From assembly GCA_018873245.2 (NCBI GenBank), contig JAEMBT020000009.1:14020112-14084111 (forward strand): 64,000 nt of DNA, given 5' to 3'. Source of the DNA: Archegozetes longisetosus (Eukaryota; Arthropoda; Arachnida; Sarcoptiformes; Trhypochthoniidae). Position 1 is the first letter of the stretch. Each line of letters begins with the position of its first letter. Made by a program: the position numbers and the translations under genes. The notes under the pieces were generated by a model. The model had not been told where the DNA came from and searched no databases. It worked only from the letters and a program-made list of their open reading frames with translations. Positions 22,028-31,457 of the stretch are shown piece by piece.

Positions 22028-22160
22028 GCCGCCTAACGGAGGTAAACCGCAAAAAGTATCTAGCGAAAAACGCTTTCATCTGCAACCGGAGCCACCTCCT
22101 CGTGGTGACGGCGGGCAACAGGCTTGCTAAGACACCTGGCAAGCCTGGCCAAGGCTCCGG
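22028..22160 (+). ncRNA. Putative HDV-like self-cleaving ribozyme
   Basis: The sequence matches the double-pseudoknot HDV-like ribozyme layout. P2 is CCGGAGCC (22086-22093) with GGCTCCGG (22153-22160). P3 is ACC/GGT closing the hallmark L3 loop TCCTCGT (22097-22103). P1' GACGGC is followed by GGGCAACA (22113-22120), the conserved P1.1/J1.1-4 strand. P4 is GGCTTGC/GCAAGCC (22121-22145). J4/2 is GGCCAA (22147-22152), with the catalytic C as in GGCNAA. The 5' P1 strand is best placed at GCCGCC (22028-22033), one mismatch to GACGGC, which gives a long J1/2 of about 50 nt as in R2-type retrotransposon ribozymes. Cleavage would fall just before 22028. In known cases such ribozymes trim the 5' end of retrotransposon transcripts. 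The fold was made by hand; activity is unproven. Confidence 0.65.
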
Positions 22161-22271
22161 GTTGAAGATATGCTGTCATGGCAGATGCTAAGCATCGGAG
22201 GGTCTCGGGCGGTACCCTCTCAAATAAAGCCCGCACTGCAGCCTTAGGTAGAGACTAATTATGCTGAACAT
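22161..22271 (+). other. GC-rich leader after the ribozyme
   Basis: Structured, GC-richer sequence with a hairpin GAGGGT...ACCCTC (about 22198-22220) and an AATAAA at about 22223. It probably belongs to the same mobile element as the ribozyme and the following ORF. Confidence 0.4.
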
Positions 22272-22637
22272 GTGACACCGAATGGGATCTATGTGGTCGG
22301 GTGTGCAGGCACATCGCACCCCTTCAACTTTAGATCCCATGGTGTTTCATCTAGAGATCCTATCTTGATCCAAGGGCGGATCCAGTCTTTCCACCGGAAT
22401 GCTTTAAAGTATTTGATCTATATCTTAGTAGATAATGTACTTTCCGGTGCCGAGGCTATTGTCGGGCACTTTTGTCAGTGCAAAAACGACCGGAGAGCTA
22501 TCGGATGCTATGCACATGTAATGATAGTTCTCTGGTTTCTCGGGTATGGAAGGAACCTACCCGAGATTCAAAAACCTGCAGAGTCCCTGGACGATCCCTC
22601 CGTGGTTTTTGAATCCACTGACGAAGACTCGACATGA
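22272..22637 (+). pseudogene. SWIM-like zinc-finger ORF end (transposon-borne), copy 2
   Basis: An open frame of 121 codons. There is no ATG at 22272; the frame opens from ACACCGAATGGGATC-type sequence, so a true start is not evident and the ORF is probably a 3' fragment. The C-terminal half reads VGHFCQCKNDRRAIGCYAH then VMIVLWFLGYGRNLPEIQKP and ESLDDPSVVFESTDEDS, the same protein end as at 17891-18055. Metal-ligand candidates are C, C, C and H in CxCx8-CxxH. The upstream part (NGIYVVGCAGTSHPFNFRSH) is not recognised. It lies 110 bases after the ribozyme-like fold, which suggests ribozyme and ORF travel together, though the ORF could also be an independent insertion. Confidence 0.45.
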
Positions 22638-22695
22638 GTTTAATTATTTTTTACATTTGGCATTCTTTTACATTCATATTTTGTTTTCATTGCCG

Positions 22696-22860
22696 AGACC
22701 CAAGCGTTGAGTATTAAAATGCTCAGCTCGATGTCTGAAATCCATCAATGTATGACTCAGGCCATTTGGTCCACGGGTTCGGGACCTGGCCAGACCCTAA
22801 GTTCGAGACCCAAGGTGTGGTATCAAAATGCTCAACTCAGTGTCCTGAGTCCAAAGATAT
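22696..22860. repeat. Direct repeat pair with tRNA-like B-box motifs
   Basis: GACCCAAGCGTTGAGTATTA with following AAAATGCTCAG (from 22696) recurs 112 bases later as GACCCAAGGTGTGGTATCAA with AAAATGCTCAA (from 22808). GTTCGAGACC just before the second copy and GGGTTCGGGACC between the copies match the Pol III B-box GGTTCGANNCC. A decayed dimeric tRNA-derived SINE is possible. Confidence 0.35.
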
Positions 22861-23533
22861 ATCACATTGGAGATGGGAGGTCCGGATTCACCCATCTTTT
22901 ACATTTAGAATTCGTTTTATATTATTCTACATTTCACGTTCTACATTGTTTTATTCCTTTATCTAATGTATATTCACAATCTAATGCCCATGACAAGTTG
23001 TTTGACACTCATTTTCCCCCTTAAAAGTCACTTTTTTATCGCAACGCAAAAAAGGTCATAACTTTTGATTTTAGTCACTTTGGCCAAAAAGAGTGATATA
23101 TTTTAACTCTACTCATCAGTCCGGTCACAATGTACTCTCATTTGCTGTAAATCAAGTTAGGCGCATCCTGGCATCCTCCAAAGAAGATTTTCAAAAAATC
23201 TGTTTGCAACACGGCTTTTAGCAACCGGCTCTAAAACTGTTATAAAATTGAACTACCGGTTCTCAAGAATCGGTGAGAACCGGCTCCAACTCACCAATAG
23301 TTACAACTCTTTTCCGAAACTCTTTCGGGAATTATCTGAAAAGTAATAAAACCAACCATATGTTTAGTCTTAAGGTTAGTCTTATGACTGTTTTCAGAAA
23401 CGCACCTTGTATTCTTAGAGTTAACTTTTGAAATTGCAATGCAGTAACTGGAAATAGATTTTCTGATAGCATTACTTAAGCACTGCTGACTTGTAATAGC
23501 AATGTATACATTAGAAATATGACTGAATTCGCT

Positions 23534-24013
23534 CATTGCCCTTACACGGTAAGGATTTACTGTATTGCAAATAATAAATCGACCATACCCCTGCAATAAC
23601 AATTATTTACATATATAATCAATACTCCTTTAAGTACTAATAAAATGAGTAAAGATTAATATGGACACAAAATATGCATTCAATTGATATATAATTAAAT
23701 CAAATGCGTATTTTTTTATATACATATTAATCTTTACTTCTTTTATTAGTACTTAAAGGAGTATTGATTATATATGTAAATAATTGTTATTGCAGGGGTA
23801 TGGTCGATTTATTATTTGCAATACAGTACAATAGGCAAACCAACTATCCCTTAGAGTAAGTTATACCCCCCCCCCCACAACGTCAGTAAAAGAGCCAATG
23901 ACTTGAAACACTACTTACTAGTATATATGATACAGTTGACGCCGAGGGGCTATAACTAATGCTAAAGGGGTAGTGGGTTTGCCTATTGTACATCCTTACC
24001 ATGTAAGAGCAAT
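23534..24013. mobile_element. Large hairpin/foldback, ~130-bp arms, nearly identical
   Basis: 23558-23663 is repeated in inverted orientation at 23723-23828 with about 2 mismatches in 106 bases; the 59-bp loop is AT-rich. Symmetry resumes outside the right arm after an inserted MITE: CATTGCCCTTACACGGTAAG (left, from 23534) against the complement of CCTTACCATGTAAGAGCAAT (about 23994-24013). The near identity implies recent formation or repair by gene conversion. Confidence 0.8.
23829..23988. mobile_element. 160-bp MITE inserted in the hairpin arm, TA target site
   Basis: The ends CAATAGGCAAACCAACTATC and its inverted partner GGTAGTGGGTTTGCCTATTG (23829 and 23988) are flanked by TA on both sides. 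The inverted ends extend about 40 bases to GTTATA-CCCC. A run of about 12 C lies at 23866-23877. The TA duplication indicates a Tc1/mariner-type non-autonomous element. Confidence 0.75.
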
Positions 24014-24201
24014 ATATTTATTCTTTTAGATAAGGTTTTACTATTTAATGCAATGTTTTAACGTTCATTTCACTTTGTGTTTCAAGTTGTCCTGTAAAGA
24101 ATTGTTTTATATATCTACTAAAAAGCTCTGCTTTAAAAATTCTAATATTACAAACTGTAATTTACTTTTATAATAAAAGAAAATAAATTAATTTTTATAT
24201 A

Positions 24202-26351
24202 ATGTCTTTAAATGCCGAAGAAATTGGAAGAGAATATGAAAATGTATGTATTGTATGTGAATTACTACGAGTCTACTACTAAGCTACTAAAGACAAAATG
24301 TCTAAATCATAAGATCTAATTTTTTAAAATCGAAAGTTTTTTTAATCTAAAATTTTTTATCCGAAACATTATTTTCATCGAAATGTACATAAAACCGAAA
24401 CATATATTGTCGAGAAATAATATATTGACGACTTATTAAACTAAGTTATTTTAGTCTAAAATCATTTTAAAGGAATCTCATAATAGTTTATAAAGTGTAC
24501 TTTTACATAAAAGTACTCCGATAAATGAAATAATTAGTCACCTTTTGCTTTATATACATTGCTAGTCATTAATAGTTTCAAAATATTCAATACTTCTAAC
24601 GCCCACTAAAATAATTAATTAACATTTTATTATTCATATTAAGAAGTGATTAAAGACACGTATGGAATATGTGAAACAGTTAAAATTAATTAAAAATTGC
24701 GATAAGTTAATAGTTAAAGGATGTATAATGGTCTAATTAAATTTGATTATTTGTATTTCAAACATATCAATAAGCACTTGTAGACATTAAACTGTCGAAA
24801 ATTTTAGTTATTTCTGATTAGACTAATATTACAATCGACATTTTGTTATTCGATTATAAGGTTTAGATTTTGTATCCGAGATATAATATTTTCGACTTTG
24901 TCGATTTCAGTTTTATGTTTTTAGATTAATTGTTTTAGGTTTATATGTTGTGGTTTTAGATGTATAGAGTAGAACCCATTACCACAAGATAATATGAATT
25001 AATAGTATAAATTTTTAGCAACCTTCAGAAAAAAAGGATGGAAGTATTAGCAAATTATGGGATTTATTATTAAAATCAGGTGTTGCCGTTGACTTCGCTG
25101 CAAAATTATACCAATTATGCAGAACAAATTTTCATTTTGCATCAATTGACGAGCTTATTAAACTTGTAAGCCACTCAACAGATATTCCTGCTGTCCGTGA
25201 ATTGTTGAAGAAAATTGATTTTAAAAAGATCAGTGATATATGCGATCCAATATGTAATGGAAAAACAGACGCAGCGACAAAATCTAAAGTAATAGAAAGT
25301 TTAGGCAAGACAAAACAAGACATGGCTAATAGCCTTATTAAAAATGCCGCCATAACGTCAACGATTTTAATTGTTCTTCAAGTTGGAAAACTATTTATGG
25401 TATGGAGTGATATTAAAGTAGCTAAAAATATAGCTAAGGAATCAGAAAGCCTACTGCCTATCATTAAAGAAAAAGTTGAGGAATTGTCTAAAGGCATTGG
25501 TGAAGTACGACAAATCATGGAAAAATACAATGAATCGAATAATGAAGCGCAAAGAATAAAATTATCCAACAGAATTAATCGACGCATAAGTAGCTTGAAT
25601 AGCACCTATGCAGAAACCATACTATTAATAAGTAATTATAAAATTTTTATATTAATCTATTTTAAAATATAATCCCTATTTGAAAATAATATAAAAGACT
25701 ATACCGACACCTATTTTTTTATCGGTTGTTGCCTCTTTTACCAAAATTTTGGCCGGAATTTCAAATGCAGAGAGAAGCAATCCGATTTAAATCAGTTTTA
25801 AATTGACTCACACCTAAATTGAAGTAGCCTTTCTAGTTTTTATACAAATAGGCTCGAAACTTGAATAAGAGTAACAAATCATCTTGATCGGTTTATGAAG
25901 CCTTTCAATTTTCAAATAATATTTCTAACAAATTAAAATTTCCTGACTGTCTCGATAACCTTTAAAAATGAAATTTAATTAACTTGATTTATATTAAGGT
26001 GACATAAAAGTGAAAATTGGAAATGCAATTGAGCGCATAGCATTGAGGCAAAATGACCAAATTTTTGATGGGATAAGCAATTTTGTTAATTTTGTCGCAA
26101 GCTTTGTGCAAATAGCTTCCGTTGAAGGGAGTGTTAGTAAAGGTATTAAGATTTTCCATGGTCTAACAACGACAGGATATTTTGGGCTAAGCATGGTCAA
26201 TTTAACATTTTATGTAATTACATCTGAAACCTTGGATCAATTGCGTAAAGCAATGAATGAAGTTTTGAAATATGAAAGGGAAATGTTCGAAATTCGCAAA
26301 ATAATAAAAGGCGTGGAAGAATGGTTGGATAAAGAAGATGATGGCATGTAA
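24202..26351 (+). CDS. 335-aa helical membrane-associated protein, apolipoprotein L-like architecture
   Basis: Exons are 24202-24243, 25019-25631 and 25999-26351. The introns are GTATGT...TTTTTAG (phase 0) and GTAATT...ATATTAAG (phase 1), and the frame is open through all junctions (1008 nt). Residues 15-95 form a charged helical region with two cysteines in SDICDPICNGK. Residues about 125-150 are a hydrophobic segment (AAITSTILIVLQVGKLFMVW), followed by a long amphipathic helix (KESESLLPIIKEKVEELSKG). A second half repeats the pattern: NFVNFVASFVQIASVEGSVS, a hydrophobic run GYFGLSMVNLTFYVI, then a helix TLDQLRKAMNEVLKYEREMF ending in an acidic tail. No signal peptide. The order hydrophobic hairpin then SD/SE plus long helix, used twice, recalls apolipoprotein L-family proteins, which associate with membranes and can form channels. 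This is a fold-level resemblance from memory, so function is unassigned. Codon use and composition look like those of a genuine gene. Confidence 0.65.
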
Positions 26352-26712
26352 TTTGTCATTTTCCTTTATTAAATTTTTGTATTAGGTGATAAAATTGGTT
26401 AAATTTAGGATTTCAAACACCCTTAATTCTAAGAGTTATCCTTCGTCTCTTTATTGCATAGGTTTTATTTAAAATGAATTAAAATCAAAATTATTTGAGT
26501 TCCACATTTTAATGTTTATGTTGGGTAAGCTTTCATTTTCCTTCAAAAGTTTACGAGTTTTAAATATTTAAGAAATTTAATGTTGTAAAACGCAATTGAA
26601 AGTGGTAATAATTATTTTTAAAGCAGAATTGAGTTTGTTTTCAATTCGCATTTCATAACATTTAGTGTAATTGGAGACCATAGACAGAATATTAATTAAG
26701 ATTTTATTATAG

Positions 26713-26846
26713 ATGATTCTGAAGATAGTGTAATATGCAAAAGTCATGCAGCTAACGTGCGATGTTTCAAATGCATGAATTCTAAAAAAGATGGAAAACA
26801 GATTATAAAATTGCGCAAAGATGGCAACGTTTATGGTTTTAAATGA
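26713..26846 (+). CDS. Candidate terminal exon with CxxC motif
   Basis: After an acceptor (TTTTATTATAG) there is an open stretch of 43 codons ending in TGA. It reads DDSEDSVICKSHAANVRCFK then CMNSKKDGKQIIKLRKDG and NVYGFK. Three cysteines and a histidine (C...H...CFKC) could bind metal. It lies 360 bases after the 335-aa gene, but no donor of the right phase at the end of that gene joins to it. It is either an alternative 3' exon of that locus, the last exon of another transcript, or a relic. Confidence 0.3.
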
Positions 26847-26849
26847 ATA

Positions 26850-28130
26850 TTCAATAAGATTCTATATAATAATTGATTTCACATTATTTTTAAATTCTAA
26901 TAGACAAATATGTAATTGAATGATATTTTAGTGTATCGGATTATGCCTGCTTTACAAGTTTTAATTAAAATTGTATTATAACTTACTACATGGTATATTG
27001 TAATACTTATAATCTTTAATTGGCTTCAGTATATTGTAGACCTTTTTAGTTCTCAATTTTTGAACTAATTTTAGTTTTGGTTAGTTATTTATCAAAATAT
27101 AATTAATTTTAGTTAAAGTTTGAAAACTCAAATAGCTTTAGTTAAAGTTTAGTTATTATTTAAGTTTTTAAGTTTTAATCAAATTATTACACACTATAAA
27201 TGGCTAAAAGATGTTTATTATGAATAAACGTTACTTTTCTGTCATTTGATGGTAAAAATATGAACTGAATCACAAGGCTAAGTGATGAATTTTAATCCAG
27301 TTAATGGAATAAATTGCCTGGAATCTGTTCCTGGCAATATTTTTGGGAGACCTTGTAATCCTCACTTGCAAAAGCAGATTTAAAAACTGAAATAGTCTAA
27401 GTTTTTCATCTTTAATTTCAGTTAACTGTAACTTTAACTAAAAAGAGATTCATGTTAATTCAAATTTTATAGTTAACTTAAAAAGATCTAGTATGTTGCA
27501 TGTTTTGTAAGTCCAATTATTTATACAGATATATTTTTCAGAGTAGTTCTTGTTTTTAATAACCACTTAAGAATTTTTTTGGAAAAAAAAGGCCGAAGGT
27601 CTAAGTAGTCATTGGGATACTTGAGAGATTTTTTAGAATACATGAAAATGTGACTGAGAAGGAGTATTTTTAGTTGTCCTGGAAAAGTGTCCTCAAGTAT
27701 CCTAACTACTACTCAAGTCCTAAATGCCACAGGACCATCATCGCATAGACACAACATCCGATGTCCTGACTCCGTTTTACACCGACAGCAATACTCGACA
27801 CTAGAATACACTCACGTTTTTGTTCTATCAGTTGAAAAATATACATATTACTTTGCATGATTTGAAAAACGGGAGTAGATTTAACTGTGAATTAAAAGGG
27901 GATCTTCGGGTTGAATGCAGACCCGAGACCATAGTAGAGTGCCATAGTAGAGACCATTACTACTACTATGCTCCGCAAAATGGCAATTGCATAGCCTGCG
28001 TTGATATGAGTCAATGAATTTCCTATTTTTGAACGTGTTCATAATTTGGAGCCAATTGCCGGGCATAGCGTCACTACAAAATGTCTCTTGTACTAAAATA
28101 TGTCTAACTGACTAAGAAACAAACATGAAG
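26850..28130. other. AT-rich, no secure gene
   Basis: Degenerate TTAGTTAAAGTTT words in both orientations (27050-27170, 27415-27480) suggest a decayed inverted-repeat element. A 65-codon open stretch at 27820-28017 starts only at a non-ATG codon and is not accepted as a gene. Confidence 0.4.
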
Positions 28131-28135
28131 TCATA

Positions 28136-28290
28136 TTAATATTTTATGGCATCCCCGTTGGCCTCAATTATCATACGAACCCGACTCAGCGTCGGCTCGA
28201 TAAGTGACTTCAACCAGTCGCGGGATAAATTATCCTATATTTTTTAATTTCTCGCTTTAACTCGACAAATGTCTGACTGATTGTTCACAA
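28136..28290 (-). pseudogene. Tc1/mariner transposase C-terminal fragment
   Basis: The minus strand ends in RDWLKSLIEPTLSRVRMIIE followed by ANGDAIKY and a stop, the typical C-terminus of Tc1-like transposases (W...I......R....I...G). The preceding 60 bases (ELKREIKKYRIIYP) are in another frame. Only the last 40-50 residues remain; no inverted end was identified. Confidence 0.65.
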
Positions 28291-28299
28291 GACCGAAAA

Positions 28300-28890
28300 T
28301 CTAAATATTTTAAATATACAGTAAAATTCGTTAAGTTTACAGTTTAACTGTAGCGGTCGGTCTATTCAAATGCTAACTAGATTATAGGATCTGAAAGAAA
28401 CTTGATCGCGGTCGCATAACTCAGATAGTCGCCCTATTCAGCTAGTCATGAACACAGCTTTCACTGTAATTACATCAACGAATCAAAGGTTCAGGTCTAG
28501 AAAACAATTAATGCGCGAACGAATCGAATATTTCTAGCCTTATTGATATCATATTCGAGTCCGCCATCAGAGCTTTACCAGCCGGTTAGTATCTGTTTTC
28601 TCATTTACCAGTTTCTTAGTTTCCATTGAAAACTATCCAAAGCTACAAGCAGTTGACCAATAGGCTGAGAATTACTGTCAATTAAGTGCCCAATGCTATA
28701 ACTAGAAGTGTTGGACAATATAACGCATTTTTCTCAATTGAAACTTATTTTCTTAATATTTCGCAAAGAATTGGATTTAAACTAGAATTTCTTTCAAATT
28801 GGAATATTTTAATTTTGAAAATTCTCACAAAAATCTAGAAAAAAAAGTCCAAAACTTAGTAGAGATTCAAACTACTAGAGTTTGAATTAG
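28300..28890. other. No gene seen; possible transposon end
   Basis: Begins with TACAGTAAAATTCGTTAAG at about 28317, which resembles a pogo/Tigger terminus, but no partner was found. The remainder has no recognisable signal. Confidence 0.3.
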
Positions 28891-28897
28891 CTTTTTT

Positions 28898-29451
28898 TCA
28901 TATCTTGGTTTCAGCGATCGGTTCAGTCTTTGTAACAGATTTCAGAATGAGCTTGTTGAGTAGAAATGCAAAGATAGCCGAAATCGCTAACAAAACAATG
29001 GCAATAATTGTTAGTGTAACCATCCAAATAGATGGCTTCTTGTTTTCGTCAGCTTTGGTTGAGAAAAATGTCTTTTATTAATAGGAATTAAATCTAAAAT
29101 AAATATCTTACACATTATGAATAATCCAAAAAGAAGACAAAAGATTTCAGCGATTACAAGAACTAGAGCAGCGATGGAAAACCAGAATAAGAAGTTTTCT
29201 TTATGGAAGTAAGTGCCATATAGTCCAATAGCTGAGAAAATGGCTAGTATAAGATAAGCAAAAAAGTGAATCATTGATATAAAAATTTTAGGTGCTTTAG
29301 GATTCTCTGAATCTGCAGATATCATTCTTGTTGTGTAAAGCATTGTGAAGCCAAGTGAAACTAGAAGACAAGCCAGTAGAATATATAATGTATACTTTTT
29401 CAACTTTTGTTCGTCTTTTGATAAATCTTTCATGTCTTCAACTATAGCCAT
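28898..29451 (-). CDS. Four-helix membrane protein, 164 aa, unknown family
   Basis: Exon 1 is 29112-29451 and exon 2 is 28898-29052. A 59-bp phase-1 intron has GTAAGA...CAACCAAAG borders, and the joined CDS is exactly 165 codons. The N-terminus is short and charged (MAIVEDMKDLSKDEQKLKK, cytosolic). TM1 is about 21-40 (YTLYILLACLLVSLGFTMLY), TM2 about 57-78 (FISMIHFFAYLILAIFSAIG), TM3 about 87-112 (FLFWFSIAALVLVIAEIFCL) and TM4 about 122-146 (IWMVTLTIIAIVLLAISAIF). A short cytosolic tail (KSVTKTEPIAETKI) follows. The loop between TM1 and TM2 is polar (SADSENPKAPK). Without the intron the frame would end prematurely, so splicing restores the fourth helix. The topology is tetraspan/MARVEL-like, but I see no family-defining residues such as CCG. 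It is likely a small plasma- or endomembrane protein. Confidence 0.65.
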
Positions 29452-29469
29452 CTTTTGTCTTGTTATGAT

Positions 29470-30660
29470 ATGAATATGTACTATTAGCTGATATTTGAAT
29501 GTTTCGACGGTTAATTTAATATTTACTTGAAAGTTGTTAATATGAATAGTTAAGCTTATAATGAAAACAAATTTCGATTGTATGCATGCGCTACACTCAC
29601 GAATGTAAGAACTTTCAAATACCTTATAACTGACATAAGCTATATTTGATCAACAACTTGATAAAACTCTAGTTTTATTATAAATCTTTCAGTTTTTAGT
29701 CAACCATTAAAGTTTACTAAAACTCTTCTATTCGTGATTTCCAAATATTACTTTAAAGTCTTATCAATCGATTTCTGAACTAATTCTGATTCTTTTAACT
29801 CATTAATGACACCAAACTTGTCTTAATCTTTTAGGTAAAGATCGCAACATTATCCTCAATAAAAGAGTTTTCCATCGATTTTAAGCGAATAAATTGCAGT
29901 ATATGGTTGTATTCATAACTCTATTTCGGCAATAATTTCATGAATTCCTTCTATTCTTCCCTATTTGTTAGTTATTCTTGATTTTAACTCCGACTCTACC
30001 AAAGACTTTAAATCGTTGAGTGACTGTTGAGTCGATTTACGCCTACAAACATTTGACACCAATTTTTCAGTCATTTACAAAACCAATTTTCGTGATTTAT
30101 ACATCGATATAAGAACGTGTTTGATTCGATTTAAGATGAACTGAGAATTGATAAGATATGACGAAAGCAAAAAAAATTTTATTTTGAGGGCTATTAAGTG
30201 CTTAAATTTTTCTTGTTCTTTTTACGATTTCAGAAATGAGATGTTTTGAACTTGAAATATGCAACAATTTGAAAAAGATTTACTATTGAATAATATCAAA
30301 AACCTTCTGATCGATTCTAACGCAATTAGTTTAACCTTAATGTGAAAAATTAAGATTTCAATTTAGATATCAACTAAATAGCTAAATAATCGAGATACTT
30401 AAAATAAGTTAATAGAAGAATAAATTGATATTTATTAGAAGCATTAATTAGAACACATGATGAATTTAGCATGGTGAACTTAGGAGTAAATTAACACATC
30501 AAAATATGATTAACTAACAAATAGTAAACGTATCGAAAAATACTACCAAAGATGAGAAAACATTAGATTATAGTTATGAATATATCGATCTATGTTGACA
30601 GCCGTGTCATTATATTTAAGTATTAGATGCTTTGTTTTATATCAGTCTACGGCTAGCTCC
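29470..30660. other. AT-rich, no gene seen
   Basis: Upstream flank of the 164-aa membrane-protein gene. No TATA box at a convincing distance and no other coding signal. Confidence 0.35.
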
Positions 30661-30666
30661 ATGTTA

Positions 30667-30889
30667 TACCGTTTTCTTATTAGGCCCTTTTCGTATTAAA
30701 CTATTTCTTCATTAGGTTGTTTCCGTATTAGGTCCTGACTTCTGCGCATGCATCAAATTGCGTTCCTATATTAAGCCGTTTTATAAAGCAACAGTTCAAT
30801 ATGGGAATTGATTTTTGACTCATGCGTAGTAATCACGGATTGATAAAAAAGCGGTCTAATAATGAAATGGTTTAATAAGCAACTCAGGA
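30667..30889. mobile_element. MITE-like imperfect palindrome
   Basis: The outer ends TTCTTATTAGGCCCTTTTCG and, inverted, TTGCTTATTAAACCATTTC are complementary. Closer to the centre, TGCGCATGCATCAAA faces the complement TACGCATGAGTCAAA. Overall symmetry is about 70%. The left arm is built of TATTAGG-type short repeats. No ORF. Confidence 0.5.
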
Positions 30890-31457
30890 TGTACAATAAT
30901 ATATTAGGATCTAAATAGTGGGCACAGAAAATAGCCTGAAGAATCTTTAAGAGATAATTGAGATATTGTTGACTGAGTCGATCTCTCTATCATAGGTAGT
31001 GTATCGGGTATTAATGAGATTTTAGACAATAATGATATGTCAACAAGTAGACTAACTAATTAAAGAAATTTAGAGTATGTCAAATTTCTTTTTTTTCGTT
31101 TTTGTCAACTAGGAACCCAATACTTGGTCGAGTAAAAGCTGTAGAAAATATTTCAAATGGCAACCGTAGGATAATTTTTGACAATTATCTTCAATAGGTT
31201 TAAAATCAAAAGGGGACCAAAGAATAAAATTTGAATCCGCAGCTTTAGACTTGCTCTGAAGGCTGGAGACATTGTCTGAGACTTGGAAAGTTGGTATCCC
31301 TAACCTAAACTATCTCTTAAAGATTGTTCTGATTATTTATTACATATCACTGTATACCATATACTAACCCAAAAACAAGGCAAACATCCAATACTTAAAA
31401 CTTATTGACTGACCGACGTTTTGAGATAACATACAAAAGACAGACAATTTATGCGAT

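Noticed and set aside
23291-23602. 103-codon minus-strand open stretch
   Set aside because: It overlaps the outer arm of the foldback and shows no domain or coding bias that I can recognise.
27820-28017. Cys-containing 65-codon plus-strand stretch
   Set aside because: It has no ATG at the beginning (starts at TTG), no splice acceptor, and its central part is a small TACTAC-type repeat.
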